From: Lonsdalea iberica
Lineage (GTDB): Bacteria; Pseudomonadota; Gammaproteobacteria; Enterobacterales; Enterobacteriaceae
Assembly: GCF_002111585.1 (NCBI RefSeq)
Contig: NZ_LUTP01000029.1
Coordinates: 1-45,690, forward strand
Direction of reading: 5' to 3'
Length of the DNA stretch: 45,690 nucleotides
Every line of letters starts with the position of its first letter. Position 1 is the first letter of the stretch. The position numbers were made by a program, and so were the translations under genes. Below, piece by piece: positions 21,232-30,122 of the stretch. Under the pieces are notes generated by a model. The model saw only the letters and a list, made by a program, of their open reading frames with translations. It had not been told where the DNA came from and searched no databases.

Positions 21232-22017
21232 CTAGGCGGATTGCTTCTTCATCAGGCTCAGCATAAACAGCAGAGAGGCGCAGAGCACCACGGAAGGGCC
21301 CGCCGGGGTATTGGCATCGGCTGAAAGCATCAAGCCGCCCGTCACGGCAATCATCCCGATGACAATGGCGATCCCCGCCATCTGTTCGGGCGTGCGGGCA
21401 AAGCGCCGGGCGGCGGCGGCAGGGATGATCAGCAGTGATGTGATAATCAGCGCGCCGACAAACTTCATTGCCAGACCAATGGTCAATGCGGTCACCAGCA
21501 TCAACAGGAGTTTGCTGCGCTGCAGAGAAACCCCGTCGACGTGCGCCAGCTCCGGACTGATCGTCATGGAAAGCAGCGCACGCCACTGCCAGCACAGAAT
21601 AGAAACGACCACGGCGACCCCGCACCCAATCAACCACAGGTCATCGGTGGTGACGGAGAGCAGGTCGCCGAACAGGTAGGCCATAAGGTCGACCCGAACG
21701 TTGCTCATTAGGCTGACCACGACCAGACCTAACGAGAGCGCGCTATGCGCCATAATGCCCAGCAGCGTATCAATGGCGAGATAAGGTCGACGTTCGAGCC
21801 ACACTAGCCCCAGCGCCAGCGCCAGCGTGACGGCAATCACGGCGTAAAAGGGATTCACATCCAGCAGTAAACCAAAAGCGACCCCCAGCAGAGACGCATG
21901 CGCCAGCGTATCGCCAAAATAAGACATTCGCCGCCACACGACGAAGGAGCCCAGTGGACCGGCCGCCACAGCCAGCAATATTCCCGCCAGCCAGCCGGGA
22001 AATAACAATTCGATCAT
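21232..22017 (-). CDS. znuB: Zinc ABC transporter permease ZnuB
   Basis: Membrane subunit of the high-affinity zinc importer ZnuABC. The 261 residues equal the E. coli length. About seven to eight hydrophobic helices are visible, with the family segments [22 protein letters not shown] near the N-terminus and [16 protein letters not shown] in the second half. The ATG overlaps the znuC stop as ATGA (22014-22017), so the two are translationally coupled. The operon is divergent from znuA. Confidence 0.97.
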   Translation of the reverse strand: MIELLFPGWLAGILLAVAAGPLGSFVVWRRMSYFGDTLAHASLLGVAFGLLLDVNPFYAVIAVTLALALGLVWLERRPYLAIDTLLGIMAHSALSLGLVVVSLMSNVRVDLMAYLFGDLLSVTTDDLWLIGCGVAVVVSILCWQWRALLSMTISPELAHVDGVSLQRSKLLLMLVTALTIGLAMKFVGALIITSLLIIPAAAARRFARTPEQMAGIAIVIGMIAVTGGLMLSADANTPAGPSVVLCASLLFMLSLMKKQSA

Positions 22018-22766
22018 GCGCCATCCTGCCTTTTCAAAATCACTTTTCCATTTAAATCATGTCGATGATTGTGGTGATGCCGGTAAACGGCCAGCTGTTC
22101 CGCGCCGCGCTGGCCGAACATTGCCAAAAACTCGGGGTGCAGAGAAACGACCTCCGGCGCGCCGGAGCAGCAAACGTGCTGATTAAGACACAGGACCTCA
22201 TCCGTTTTCGCCATCACCAGGTGCAGGTCATGGGAAACCATCAATACCCCGCAGCCATACTCCTGGCGCAGCTGATTGATGAGGTCGTAGAGCGCCAGCT
22301 GGCCGTTGACGTCGACGCCCTGCGTCGGTTCATCCAGCACCAGCAATTGGGGACGCGTAAGGATCGCACGGGCCAGCAGCACACGCTGGGTCTCGCCCCC
22401 GGAAAGTTTTTGCATCGGCTGTCCCGGCAGGTGTCCGGCATTGACCCGTTTTAATGCGGGGAGGATATCCTGTTTTTTGACGCCGGGACTGAGCTGCATA
22501 AAGCGGCTGACCGTCAGGGGCAGGGTGGCATCGAGATGCAGCTTCTGAGGCACGTAGCCGATGCGCAGACCCGGCGTCCGGGTGAGCGTGCCGCCGGCAA
22601 TGTCCTGCAAACCAAGCACGACTCTGACCAACGTGGATTTTCCAGCGCCGTTCGGGCCTAAAAGGGTGAGGATTCGACCAGGCTGCAGCGTCAGCGAGAT
22701 GTCTGAGAGTACGCGTCGGCTGCCGAACTGGACGGAAATATTGTTGAGAGAAACCAGTGTAGACAT
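22014..22766 (-). CDS. znuC: Zinc ABC transporter ATPase ZnuC
   Basis: Cytoplasmic ATPase subunit of ZnuABC, 250 residues. All ABC motifs are present: Walker [10 protein letters not shown] near residue 37, the Q-loop in YVPQKL, the signature LSGGETQRV, Walker [11 protein letters not shown] and the switch His in VSHDLH. The C-terminal tail is rich in His ([10 protein letters not shown]), a feature of ZnuC proteins that may sense or bind zinc. It is the first gene of znuCB, starting about 28 bp from the Zur palindrome. Confidence 0.97.
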   Translation of the reverse strand: MSTLVSLNNISVQFGSRRVLSDISLTLQPGRILTLLGPNGAGKSTLVRVVLGLQDIAGGTLTRTPGLRIGYVPQKLHLDATLPLTVSRFMQLSPGVKKQDILPALKRVNAGHLPGQPMQKLSGGETQRVLLARAILTRPQLLVLDEPTQGVDVNGQLALYDLINQLRQEYGCGVLMVSHDLHLVMAKTDEVLCLNQHVCCSGAPEVVSLHPEFLAMFGQRGAEQLAVYRHHHNHRHDLNGKVILKRQDGA

Positions 22767-22793
22767 AGAATTCTGCTTGCAGATACCGTGTGA

Positions 22794-22808
22794 CGTTATA
22801 ATATAACG
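22794..22808. promoter_or_regulatory. Zur operator between znuC and znuA
   Basis: CGTTATAATATAACG is a perfect palindrome around a central A and matches the core of known enterobacterial Zur boxes (TGTTATAATATAACA-like). It lies between the divergent znuCB and znuA genes, 28 bp from the znuC ATG and 33 bp from the znuA ATG, so one site can repress both when zinc is sufficient. Confidence 0.88.
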
Positions 22809-22841
22809 AAAATTTTTTCTGAAATCGATGGATGACCTGTC

Positions 22842-23888
22842 ATGACACGCCGTAACTTACATCAATGGGTAAAAAAAACGTTAACCGCCAGCACGTTAAT
22901 GATGGCGGCGGGGGCTGCTCCAATCGCTTCTGCGGACGTGGTGACGTCCATTCGCCCGCTAGCTTTCATCGCCGCCGCGATTACTGACGGTGTGACGCCG
23001 ACGGAAGTGCTGCTGCCGGACGGCGCGTCGCCCCACGATTATGCCCTGCGTCCTTCTGATGTCCAGCGTTTACAGTCCTCTGAATTGGTTATCTGGGTTG
23101 GGCCGGAGATGGAAACCTTCCTTCAGAAGCCGCTGAGTCAAATTCCGCCAAACCGTCAAATCACGCTTTCAGCCCTACCGGAGATTCAAGCCGCCATGAT
23201 CAAAGCGTCGCACCGCCACAGCGAGAGTGACCACGATGGTGATAGTCACCAAGCGGATCATGACGAACACACCCACGCGGCAGAGGTCCATGACGAGCAT
23301 GATGAAGACCACGCGCACGGCGCGGCAGCGATAGAGGAAGAACATGACGACGGGCACCATCACGGCGAGTTCAATATGCACATTTGGCTGTCGCCGGAAA
23401 TGGCGCAAGCGTCCGCTATCGCCATTCATGACAAATTATTGGAACTAATGCCGCAGAATAAGGACAAATTAGACGCGAACCTGACTCAATTCACTGAGAA
23501 ACTTGCGCATACGGATAAAAATATTGTTAATATGCTGTCGCCTGTGCGAAACAAAGGCTATTTCGTGTTTCATGATGCCTATGGGTACTTTGAACAACAC
23601 TACGGATTAAGCCCTCTTGGTTACTTCACAATCAATCCGGCCATCTCGCCTGGAGCACAGCGTTTACATCAAATACGAACACAGTTGGTTGAGCACAAAG
23701 CGGAATGCGTTTTTGCTGAGCCACAATTCAGGCCAGCGGTCATCAGTGCTGTCGCCAAGGGAACGCAGGTACGCATGGGCGTCTTGGACCCGTTGGGAAG
23801 CGACATCGCTCTGGATAAAGACAGCTATGCGCGCTTTTTGCTGCAATTGTCTAACCAGTATCTGAGCTGCCTGGAGAAAAAATTATGA
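22842..23888 (+). CDS. znuA: Zinc ABC transporter substrate-binding protein ZnuA
   Basis: Periplasmic zinc-binding protein (cluster A-I) that delivers zinc to ZnuB. It has an N-terminal signal peptide ending near ASA, the first ligand His in [11 protein letters not shown] and another in MHIWLSP (His180). Between them is a loop, residues 124-174, with 15 His among 51 residues and many Asp and Glu. At 348 residues it is longer than the 310 of E. coli, mostly from this loop, which is thought to capture or sense zinc. A 12-bp gap to mepM suggests cotranscription. Confidence 0.97.
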   Translation: MTRRNLHQWVKKTLTASTLMMAAGAAPIASADVVTSIRPLAFIAAAITDGVTPTEVLLPDGASPHDYALRPSDVQRLQSSELVIWVGPEMETFLQKPLSQIPPNRQITLSALPEIQAAMIKASHRHSESDHDGDSHQADHDEHTHAAEVHDEHDEDHAHGAAAIEEEHDDGHHHGEFNMHIWLSPEMAQASAIAIHDKLLELMPQNKDKLDANLTQFTEKLAHTDKNIVNMLSPVRNKGYFVFHDAYGYFEQHYGLSPLGYFTINPAISPGAQRLHQIRTQLVEHKAECVFAEPQFRPAVISAVAKGTQVRMGVLDPLGSDIALDKDSYARFLLQLSNQYLSCLEKKL

Positions 23889-23900
23889 GGATACGAATAA

Positions 23901-25280
23901 GTGCAGCAGATAGTCCGAACTATCGCTCAGGCGTATAACACTCTCCCAAGACCTCACCGAGTGATGTTGGGGTCGCTGACCATAGTAACACTGGCCGTCG
24001 CCGTCTGGCGGCCAATGGTTTACCCCCCGGTCAACGATGCGCCTGTGATTATCAAAGATGCTGATAATGAAAGAAATCAGCCTAAAACATTAACTCCTCC
24101 CGCTAGCGAACCGCTGGATGCGCCTTCATCCGCTAACGCGAACTCCGCCGACAGCGACGACAATACGATGCTCGACCAGCCGACGCCTTCGGACGATATC
24201 CCGAAGGATGAACTGGACGACAACGTGTCCGACGGCAACGCCGCGCATGAATATGTCGTCTCTACAGGCGATACCCTCGGCAGCATACTGACCCAGTACG
24301 GCATCGATATGTCCGACATCGCGACTTTAGCCGAGCAGAACTCCGCATTGCGCAATCTGAAGATTGGTCAGCAGATTTCCTGGGAGCTGGGAAAGGACGG
24401 CGATCTGCAAAGCTTGCGGTGGCAGGTTTCCCGTCGGGAAGTTCGCACCTACACCCGTAAGGGCGATGTTTTCAAAGAAGCGATCGAAAACATGCAGGGC
24501 GATTGGCACAACAAGGTGTTGACCGGGCGGCTGACGGGCAGCTTTGTCAACAGCGCATTGAATGCGGGACTGACCAACGGCGAAGTGCGCGAAGTGATCA
24601 AAGCGCTACAGTGGCAGTTGGATTTCCGTAAATTGCGTCTCGACGATCGTTTCTCGGTGCTGATGTCCCGCGAAGTGCTCGACGGTCACAACGAGCAAAG
24701 CGAACTGCAGGCCGTCCGTCTGCGCACCGGCGGTAAAGATTACTATGCTTTCCGTTCTGAAGATGGGAAGTTCTATGACCGTGAGGGTTCTGGGTTATCT
24801 CGCGGCTTTATGCGTTTCCCGACCATGAAACAGTTTAAAATCTCTTCCAACTTCAACCCTCGTCGGCTTAATCCTGTCACAGGGCGAGTGGCACCGCATC
24901 GCGGCGTCGATTTCGCGCTGCCGGTGGGAACGCCCGTGTTGGCTATCGGTGATGGGGAAGTGGTGGTCGCGAAGCGTGACGGAGCGGCAGGCAACTACAT
25001 CGCCTTACGTCATGGTCGTCAGTACACCACGCGCTATATGCATTTAAGCCGACTCCTTGTTAAACCGGGGCAGAAAGTCAAACGCGGCGACCGTATCGCG
25101 CTGTCGGGCAATACTGGCCGCTCAACCGGACCGCATCTGCACTATGAAGTCTGGATTAACCAGCAGGCGGTCAATCCGCTGACGGCGAAGCTGCCGCGCT
25201 CTGAAGGGCTGGACGGCAAAGAACGTCGTGACTACCTGGCTCAGGTGCGCGAGATGCTGCCGCAGTTGCAGCTGGATTAA
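23901..25280 (+). CDS. mepM: Murein DD-endopeptidase MepM
   Basis: Peptidoglycan hydrolase that cuts D-Ala-meso-DAP crosslinks so that new strands can be inserted. The 459 residues (440 in E. coli) start at a GTG with GAGGAT upstream. A membrane anchor is near residues 22-38, a Ser/Asp-rich linker follows, then an Opa/LysM-type domain (about 115-165, EYVVSTGDTLGSILTQYG) and a C-terminal M23 peptidase domain. The zinc ligands are His333 and Asp337 in HRGVDF and His414 in HLHYE, with catalytic His412. It directly follows znuA, linking a zinc enzyme with zinc uptake. Confidence 0.97.
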   Translation: MQQIVRTIAQAYNTLPRPHRVMLGSLTIVTLAVAVWRPMVYPPVNDAPVIIKDADNERNQPKTLTPPASEPLDAPSSANANSADSDDNTMLDQPTPSDDIPKDELDDNVSDGNAAHEYVVSTGDTLGSILTQYGIDMSDIATLAEQNSALRNLKIGQQISWELGKDGDLQSLRWQVSRREVRTYTRKGDVFKEAIENMQGDWHNKVLTGRLTGSFVNSALNAGLTNGEVREVIKALQWQLDFRKLRLDDRFSVLMSREVLDGHNEQSELQAVRLRTGGKDYYAFRSEDGKFYDREGSGLSRGFMRFPTMKQFKISSNFNPRRLNPVTGRVAPHRGVDFALPVGTPVLAIGDGEVVVAKRDGAAGNYIALRHGRQYTTRYMHLSRLLVKPGQKVKRGDRIALSGNTGRSTGPHLHYEVWINQQAVNPLTAKLPRSEGLDGKERRDYLAQVREMLPQLQLD

Positions 25281-25297
25281 CTTCCCCAACATCTTGC

Positions 25298-25334
25298 AAC
25301 AGCCGGTCGCCTCATCGCCACCGGCTGTTTTTTT
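25298..25334 (+). terminator. Rho-independent terminator after mepM
   Basis: AACAGCCGGT and ACCGGCTGTT form a 10-bp perfect stem with a 12-base loop, followed by a T-run. It ends the znuA-mepM transcript. Confidence 0.93.
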
Positions 25335-25432
25335 ATGGATCGCGACCTCTCAGGAGGGCGATCTAGCTTAATGATAGTTATCAGGCTGACTGCCCTCAAC
25401 GCGGTCACCGCTAAGTACTCAAGAGTAAACGC

Positions 25433-26395
25433 ATGGAAAAAGTGAAGAAAAATCGGTCCGAGTTCATTCCTCAGTTTCAATCTGCTTTTTTTCTCCCACG
25501 TTATTGGGGGATTTGGCTGGGAGCGGGCGCGCTGGCGCTAGTCGCCTGCCTACCGGCTAAGCTGCGCGATCCGGTGCTGGGCGCGTTAGGTCGAATGGTT
25601 GGCCGCGTTTCTAAAGGCGCGCGCCGCCGCGCACGCATCAACCTGCTGCTGTGTATGCCTGAGATAACCGAGTCGCAGCGTGAGAAGATCATCGATGACA
25701 TGTTCGCGACCTCCATTCAGTCCATAGTACTGATGGTCGAGTTGGCTATTCTCCCGGCCAGACGGGTTTATAAGCGAGTGCGGTGGCACGGCGAAGCCAT
25801 CATCGATACGTTGAGAGACCAGGATCGAAATGTGATCTTCATGGTGCCGCACGGCTGGGCGGTCGACCTGCCGGCAATGCTGATGAGCTGGCGCGGTCAG
25901 AAAATGGCGGCGATGATCCACAACCAAAAAAATGAACTGGTCGATTATCTGTGGAACCTGCTGAGGCGCCGCTTTGGCGGTAGATTGCACACGCGTAACG
26001 ATGGCATCAAGCCCTTTATTGGGTCGGTGCGGGAAGGCTATTGGGGCTACTATTTGCCGGATCAGGATCACGGGGCTGAGCATAGCGAATTCGTCGATTT
26101 CTTTGCTACCTATAAGGCTACGCTGCCCGCGATCGGTCGCTTGATGAAGGTTTGCCGTAGTGAGATTGTTCCGCTATTTCCGGTCTACAATGCTCGGGCT
26201 TCACGGCTGGATATTTATGTCCGTCCGCCGATGAGCGATATCGCACAGGCGGACGATGTGGGCATTGCGCGCCGAATGAACGAAGAATTGGAGTATTTGG
26301 TACGTCCCAATCCGGAACAGTACACCTGGATCCTCAAATTGTTAAAGACCCGCAAGCCGGGAGAAACGGAACCTTATCAGCGCAAAGATTTATAA
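25433..26395 (+). CDS. lpxM: Lipid A myristoyltransferase LpxM
   Basis: Inner-membrane late acyltransferase that adds the final, usually myristoyl, chain to Kdo2-lipid A. The 320 residues (323 in E. coli) contain an N-terminal membrane anchor and the HX4D catalytic motif HGWAVD near residue 139. Further LpxM signatures are FGGRLHTRNDGIKPF, GYYLPDQDHGAEHSEF and DFFATYKATLPAIGRLMK. The start at 25433 begins MEKVKKNRSEFIPQF, aligned to the family. It is preceded by a terminator, so it has its own promoter. Confidence 0.97.
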   Translation: MEKVKKNRSEFIPQFQSAFFLPRYWGIWLGAGALALVACLPAKLRDPVLGALGRMVGRVSKGARRRARINLLLCMPEITESQREKIIDDMFATSIQSIVLMVELAILPARRVYKRVRWHGEAIIDTLRDQDRNVIFMVPHGWAVDLPAMLMSWRGQKMAAMIHNQKNELVDYLWNLLRRRFGGRLHTRNDGIKPFIGSVREGYWGYYLPDQDHGAEHSEFVDFFATYKATLPAIGRLMKVCRSEIVPLFPVYNARASRLDIYVRPPMSDIAQADDVGIARRMNEELEYLVRPNPEQYTWILKLLKTRKPGETEPYQRKDL

Positions 26396-26727
26396 TATAA
26401 CGATGGCTTGATGTGTTATGACGTCATCGTTTATGACATTTCACCGGTGCCGGAAATAACGGCATCGGTGAATATGGAAATAATTTTAAATTAAACTTTA
26501 CCCTATCCGAACATAAGACATAATTAGCGTCTTGTTCATGCCTGATTTTCTATTATCTCAGACAATTCCTCGTATTATTATCCTTTATCCCTTGTTATTA
26601 CTTTCCTCGTGGTCGTCATCAGGATGACTTTAGCGTTAGGTCTGTAATTTAAGCGGACGACACCTCTCCGATGCGTTTTATATGACCGACCATTCAAATT
26701 AAATAGAGCGGTAAAAGGATATTCATT
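26396..26727. other. AT-rich intergenic region after lpxM
   Basis: No gene is supported. It opens with a terminator-like hairpin and is AT-rich towards the next gene. An AAAGGAT ribosome binding site lies just before the start at 26728. Confidence 0.5.
26440..26472 (+). terminator. Probable lpxM terminator
   Basis: TTCACCGGTGCCG and CGGCATCGGTGAA form a 13-bp stem with one G-T pair and a 7-base loop, 45 bp after the lpxM stop. The T-run is poor. Confidence 0.55.
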
Positions 26728-27057
26728 ATGCATTTTAAACCGGTTTTTTTAGGTGCCTTACTGGCGACATCAGCACTGAGCTTTACGGCAGCCAACGCGG
26801 CGGTTGATCCCGTCTACAACGGTAACGTCAAGGCACCTGTTACGGACCACGGGCGAGTAGAAGCCGCTAGCCACGACATCGGCACGCATACGGCGAAAAA
26901 AGTGGAGGCGGAGCGTCAGGCTGCCAAATCCCACGCCGAAAATCATCAGAAAACAGTTCAAAAGAAAAATACCCAGTTGCACGAAAAGGTGCAGGCGAAA
27001 AAATCAGCCGTAAAGCATCACGCTAATAATGTGAATTCGTCCAAAGAGAAACAGTAG
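26728..27057 (+). CDS. Secreted Lys/His/Ala-rich small protein
   Basis: I do not recognise a named family. The 109-residue product has a clear Sec signal peptide (hydrophobic core about residues 6-20, likely cleavage after Ala24 in TAANA-AVDP). The mature part is hydrophilic and dominated by Lys, Ala, His, Gln and Asn. Its composition recalls the acid-shock protein Asr of E. coli, which is also secreted and Lys/Ala/His-rich, but I see no convincing alignment. An AAAGGAT ribosome binding site lies about eight bases before the ATG. It stands alone between lpxM and pykA and ends before a bidirectional terminator. A periplasmic stress role is only a guess. Confidence 0.75.
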   Translation: MHFKPVFLGALLATSALSFTAANAAVDPVYNGNVKAPVTDHGRVEAASHDIGTHTAKKVEAERQAAKSHAENHQKTVQKKNTQLHEKVQAKKSAVKHHANNVNSSKEKQ

Positions 27058-27215
27058 GAGTTATTCCCGCCCAAAAAGTGAGCTGAGAAGGGTGTCAGAA
27101 ATAGAATGGGAGAGTGATGAAGTCAGAAATTTAACGCGGATAATTCAATAAACAAAGTAAATGTGCATCTGTGTGACAACGCATTGAATCATAACATTTT
27201 CAATTTTCCCCCTAA

Positions 27216-27244
27216 GAAAAAAGCCGGAAGTTCCGGCTTTTTTC
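27216..27244. terminator. Bidirectional terminator before pykA
   Basis: AAAAAAGCCGG and CCGGCTTTTTT form a perfect stem around AAGTT, with T-runs on both strands. It can end both the preceding small gene (plus) and pykA (minus). Confidence 0.92.
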
Positions 27245-27295
27245 TATCTAAAAAAACATGCCCGTTGCAGGGGACGATAGCGAGTGATGATTCGT

Positions 27296-28738
27296 TTATT
27301 CGACCCGCAAGATCCTGACCGTATTCGTCGTGCCAACCGTGCCCATGACATCGCCCTGCGTAACGATCACCAGATCGCCGGACATCAGGAACCCTTTGTC
27401 GCGCAGCAGAATGACGGCATCATTCGCGGCTTCCACGCCGTCGGAATAACGAGTGAATTGCACGGGTGTGACGCCACGATACAGCGCAGTCAGATTCAGT
27501 GTACCTTCATGACGAGACATAGCAAAAATAGGTAATCCGGAACTGATGCGGGACATCATCAGCGCGGTACGACCCGACTCGGTCATCGCGACGATGGCGG
27601 TCACGCCTTTCAGGTGGTTGGCGGCATACATCGCCGACATCGCCACCGACTCTTCGACATTATCGAATTCGGCGTCCAGACGGTGTGTTGACACGTTGAT
27701 GCTAGGGATTTTTTCCGCGCCCAGACACACGTTGGCCATCGCTGCTACTGTTTCCGCCGGATACTGACCCGCTGCGGTCTCTGCCGACAGCATAACGGCG
27801 TCGGTACCGTCCAACACGGCGTTGGCGACGTCCATGACTTCTGCACGCGTCGGCATCGGATTGGTGATCATCGACTCCATCATCTGCGTCGCGGTGATGA
27901 CCGCTCGGTTGAGCTTGCGGGCGCGACGGATCAATTTTTTCTGGATACCGACCAGCTCAGGGTCGCCGATTTCAACGCCCAGATCGCCTCGGGCCACCAT
28001 GACGACGTCGGAAGCCAAGATGATATCGTCCATGGCTTCATCCGTTGCAACGGCTTCAGCGCGTTCGACTTTGGAGACGATTTTGGCTTCACAGCCCGCC
28101 TCCAAGGCTAGTTCACGAGCGTAATTGAGATCGGCGCCGGTACGAGGAAAAGAGACGGCCAAATAGTCCACGCCGATTTTAGCGGCGGTCACGATATCTG
28201 CTTTATCTTTGTCGGTCAGGGCCGCAGCAGAGAGCCCGCCACCCAGTTTGTTAATGCCTTTGTTGTTCGATAACGGGCCACCGACGGTCACCTCCGTATA
28301 GACCTTCGCGTCAACGACCTCAAGCACTTTGAGCTGAACGCGACCATCATCCAGCAGCAGGATGTCGCCGGGAACAACGTCATCGGGCAGACCTTTGTAG
28401 TCGATACCGACGGCTTCTTTATCGCCTTCCCCGCGACCCAGATTGGCATCAAGCAGGAATTTGTCGCCGACGTTGAGGAAAACTTTGCCTTCCTTGAAGG
28501 TGGAAACGCGAATTTTGGGACCCTGGAGATCGCCAAGAATAGCGACGTGGCGGCCTAATCTTGCCGCAATTTTACGCACATTATCGGCACGTAGTTGATG
28601 GTCTTCTGCGGTGCCGTGAGAAAAGTTCAAGCGGACAACGTTTGCACCGGCGGCAATAATTCTTTCCAGATTATTGTCGCGGTCGGTTGCCGGCCCTAAA
28701 GTAGTCACAATCTTCGTTCTTCTTAACCGTCTGGACAT
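27296..28738 (-). CDS. pykA: Pyruvate kinase II
   Basis: Glycolytic enzyme converting phosphoenolpyruvate and ADP to pyruvate and ATP; the PykA isozyme is AMP-activated. The 480 residues equal the E. coli length. The barrel signatures are present: [53 protein letters not shown] and TQMMESM. The start at 28738 (MSRRLRRTK) is supported by a GGAGT ribosome binding site; the frame is open another 30 codons without family support. In E. coli it is also beside hexR and lpxM. Confidence 0.98.
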   Translation of the reverse strand: MSRRLRRTKIVTTLGPATDRDNNLERIIAAGANVVRLNFSHGTAEDHQLRADNVRKIAARLGRHVAILGDLQGPKIRVSTFKEGKVFLNVGDKFLLDANLGRGEGDKEAVGIDYKGLPDDVVPGDILLLDDGRVQLKVLEVVDAKVYTEVTVGGPLSNNKGINKLGGGLSAAALTDKDKADIVTAAKIGVDYLAVSFPRTGADLNYARELALEAGCEAKIVSKVERAEAVATDEAMDDIILASDVVMVARGDLGVEIGDPELVGIQKKLIRRARKLNRAVITATQMMESMITNPMPTRAEVMDVANAVLDGTDAVMLSAETAAGQYPAETVAAMANVCLGAEKIPSINVSTHRLDAEFDNVEESVAMSAMYAANHLKGVTAIVAMTESGRTALMMSRISSGLPIFAMSRHEGTLNLTALYRGVTPVQFTRYSDGVEAANDAVILLRDKGFLMSGDLVIVTQGDVMGTVGTTNTVRILRVE

Positions 28739-28891
28739 GGATGACTCCGTTGACTGGTGAAGCGGAAATAGGGCGAAAGTATCTAAACACGGCTGACGCC
28801 GCTCCCTGGGGGAGAGGGCGATCCGCACTGTGGGGATGCCGTGGCGGTTGAACCGTACCGACGAAAAGGCGCGACGCCGGCTGAGTGCAAA

Positions 28892-29761
28892 TCAGTTATA
28901 TGGGGTGCTGAACGGTCCTTCTTTATCAAAACGCGATTCTTTTAAGGCTTCCTTGACGCGTTTCAAGTTATCTCTAAATTTCGCGCCGCGCCGTAAGGTA
29001 AACCCTGTCGCCAGCACATCAATCAGCGTGAGTTGTGCGATGCGCGATACCATCGGCATGTAAACGTCGGTATCTTCCGGAACCTCCAACTTGAGGGTTA
29101 GTGATGCTTCTCGAGCCAGCGGCGTACCTTCGGAAGTGATAGCGATAACCGTCGCGTCATTCTCGCGGGCAATACGCGCCATGTCCACCAGGGTTTTGGT
29201 GCGGCCGGTATGCGAAATCAACACCACGACGTCGCCTTCGCCTGAATTCATGCAGCTCATGCGCTGCATGACCAAGTCGTCGAAATAGGCCACGGGGATG
29301 TTGAAGCGAAAAAATTTGTTCATGGCGTCATGCGCGACGGCCGCCGAGGCCCCGAAGCCAAAGAAGGAAATTTTGCGAGCCTGGGTCAACAGGTCGACCG
29401 CCCGGTTGACCGCGGCGATGTCGATACGCGATCTGGCATGTTCAAGCCCGGCCATGGTGGACTCAAAAATTTTAGCCGTGTAGGCCTCGACCGTGTCATC
29501 TTCATCCACGTTGCGGTTCACGTAGGGTGTGCCGTTGGCAAGACTCTGCGCCAGCTTCAGTTTGAAATCAGGGAAGCCTTTGCTGTCCAGCCGCCGGCAG
29601 AATCGATTGACGGTGGGTTCGCTCACCTCCGCTAACTTAGCGAGTGTCGCTATACTGGAATGGATGGCTGACTGAGGGGAGGCGAGAATGGCTTCAGCGA
29701 CTTTCCTTTCCGACTTACTCAGTAGCTCCAGGTGCGTCCGAACTTTATCCAGCATTTTCAT
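28892..29761 (-). CDS. hexR: Transcriptional regulator HexR
   Basis: RpiR-family repressor of central carbon genes that binds 2-keto-3-deoxy-6-phosphogluconate, the intermediate made by Edd and consumed by Eda. The 289 residues equal the E. coli length. An N-terminal helix-turn-helix (LAKLAEVSEPTVNRFCRRL, about residues 41-59) is followed by a C-terminal SIS sugar-phosphate domain (FFGFGASAAVAHDA, then VLISHTGRTKT). It is divergent from zwf, with a perfect HexR operator in the gap. An alternative start is the second ATG, two codons in. Confidence 0.97.
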   Translation of the reverse strand: MKMLDKVRTHLELLSKSERKVAEAILASPQSAIHSSIATLAKLAEVSEPTVNRFCRRLDSKGFPDFKLKLAQSLANGTPYVNRNVDEDDTVEAYTAKIFESTMAGLEHARSRIDIAAVNRAVDLLTQARKISFFGFGASAAVAHDAMNKFFRFNIPVAYFDDLVMQRMSCMNSGEGDVVVLISHTGRTKTLVDMARIARENDATVIAITSEGTPLAREASLTLKLEVPEDTDVYMPMVSRIAQLTLIDVLATGFTLRRGAKFRDNLKRVKEALKESRFDKEGPFSTPYN

Positions 29762-30047
29762 AGAGTGATACCATCAATGGTCATGTCGATTTCAGCTAAA
29801 GGTGAATCGATGCGAATTTCGTGGAAATATACTATGCGCTAACCTGGCGTGGCAGAGGGCGGCGTAACGAAAGTGTGGTTTTTTCACCAGAACATGACAT
29901 GTGTCTAACTTTCAAAGTAGTCACTCACTGTCAAAACTGTTAGCTCATTTTCTCTTTAAGACTCGTGTCGTTAACAGTGTGACGACGAAGATATTCAGGT
30001 ATCACGTTGTTACACCGCGATTTATGGGGTAAGTCGCAGGCTAACGG

Positions 30048-30077
30048 TTTACTGGTCCCAGCCAAAAATAGTACATT
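30048..30077 (+). promoter_or_regulatory. Candidate zwf promoter
   Basis: TTTACT (30048-30053) and TACATT (30072-30077) each match four of six consensus bases with an 18-bp spacer. Transcription would begin inside the HexR operator, which would fit simple repression. Confidence 0.4.
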
Positions 30078-30082
30078 ACCTA

Positions 30083-30097
30083 TGTAATAAAATTACA
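30083..30097. promoter_or_regulatory. HexR operator before zwf
   Basis: TGTAATAAAATTACA matches the established HexR palindrome TGTAATNAAATTACA and lies 26 bp before the zwf ATG. HexR bound here should block zwf until KDPG accumulates. Confidence 0.9.
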
Positions 30098-30122
30098 GCA
30101 TCCTGCAATGAGGAGATAGAAC

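Larger units (their letters stand above)
29762..30122. other. Divergent hexR-zwf regulatory region
   Basis: There is no gene in these 361 bases. They hold the HexR operator and the likely zwf promoter near the zwf end. An AGGAGATAG ribosome binding site precedes the zwf ATG. Confidence 0.6.
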
